A DNA stretch of 64,000 nucleotides from NCBI RefSeq assembly GCF_011365745.1, contig NZ_JAAOBY010000004.1, positions 127,735 to 191,734 on the forward strand, written 5' to 3'. Shown piece by piece: positions 63,869 through 64,000 of this stretch. A program made the translations under genes and the position numbers. Position 1 is the first letter of the stretch. Every line of letters begins with the position of its first letter. Below the pieces are notes generated by a model. That model was not told the origin of the DNA. It saw only the letters and a list, made by a program, of their open reading frames with translations, and ran no database searches. The DNA is from Flavobacterium turcicum (GTDB lineage: Bacteria > Bacteroidota > Bacteroidia > Flavobacteriales > Flavobacteriaceae).

Positions 63869-64000
63869 ATGTTAGTTTACCTTCGATTATTAAAAGAAAG
63901 TTTTGGTTTTGCTATGAATGCCTTAAGCAATAATAAATTGAGAACTTTACTCTCGTTGTTAGGCGTGACCATTGGTATTTTTTCAATCATTGCGGTACTT
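63869..64000 (+). CDS. ABC transporter permease of the MacB/FtsX type (partial, N-terminus)
   Basis: Only the first 44 codons are inside the window. The start MLVYLRLLKESFGFAMNAL followed by NNKLRTLLSLLGVTIGIF is the usual opening of MacB-type permeases, with an amphipathic segment, then the RT-LS-LGVxIG helix. It is divergent from purH. Which lipoprotein or peptide system it belongs to cannot be told. Confidence 0.85.
   Translation, partial: MLVYLRLLKESFGFAMNALSNNKLRTLLSLLGVTIGIFSIIAVL

Overview
The window looks like a chromosome segment from a Flavobacterium-like member of the Bacteroidota. The evidence is AT-rich DNA, SusC/SusD-type outer-membrane uptake genes, a type IX secretion (T9SS) sorting domain on an amylase, promoters of the TTTG/TAnnTTTG type, a class II HMG-CoA reductase, and lipid A and rod-shape genes in typical flavobacterial order. 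I see no intact insertion sequence, prophage, CRISPR array or rRNA gene, and no gene-free stretch longer than about 300 bases. The longest, 29779-30064, is plain AT-rich sequence.

Region 1 (346-18786) is a complete starch/maltodextrin utilisation locus. A LacI-type regulator (8879-9901, -) is divergent from susC, susD, susE and a T9SS-secreted GH13 amylase (10138-18786, +). On its other side, in the same direction as the regulator, run an MFS sugar transporter, beta-phosphoglucomutase, a GH65 maltose phosphorylase, a cyclomaltodextrinase-like GH13 enzyme and a GH13 lipoprotein. The logic is: cut starch outside the cell, import oligosaccharides through SusCD, trim them in the periplasm, import maltose by the MFS protein, phosphorolyse it to beta-glucose-1-phosphate plus glucose, and isomerise the phosphate to glucose-6-phosphate. 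A partial glycerophosphodiesterase lies at the left edge.

Region 2 (18849-29778, all on -) looks like a short-chain carboxylate (acetate/propionate) uptake and activation module. It has a zinc-ribbon/HTH protein related to IS1 InsA, a porin-like protein, an MHS-family transporter and a small membrane protein. After a strong terminator come a second small membrane protein, a sensor kinase built on a sodium:solute symporter domain, a CheY-like receiver, and two acyl-CoA synthetases (PrpE/ACSS3-like and Acs).

Region 3 (30060-36560) holds tRNA-Phe and an envelope-linked operon: coaX, an outer-membrane protein, lptC, a small membrane protein, a CNNM/CBS protein and ppiD. Region 4 (36701-39641) has an orphan outer-membrane protein and a mevalonate-pathway pair (GYDIA-type GHMP kinase and HMG-CoA reductase). 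Region 5 (39761-47503) is a peptide locus: a DPP4-like S9 peptidase, three consecutive POT transporters and a thioredoxin-like protein.

Region 6 (47445-52382, -) is a surE, small membrane protein, lpxB, NlpC/P60, comEC operon. Region 7 (52438-56474) has a Prc/Tsp protease, a lipoprotein nuclease, and an orphan membrane-protein gene bounded by inverted repeats and followed by a long hairpin resembling an integron attC site. Region 8 (56478-63716, -) is the rod-shape cluster rodA, mrdA, mreD, mreC, mreB behind purH. An ABC-transporter permease gene starts at the right edge.

Several start codons were moved inward from the longest open frame, where that frame began at TTG/GTG or ran through a promoter or tRNA. 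Functions come from motifs recognised by eye; no database search was run.
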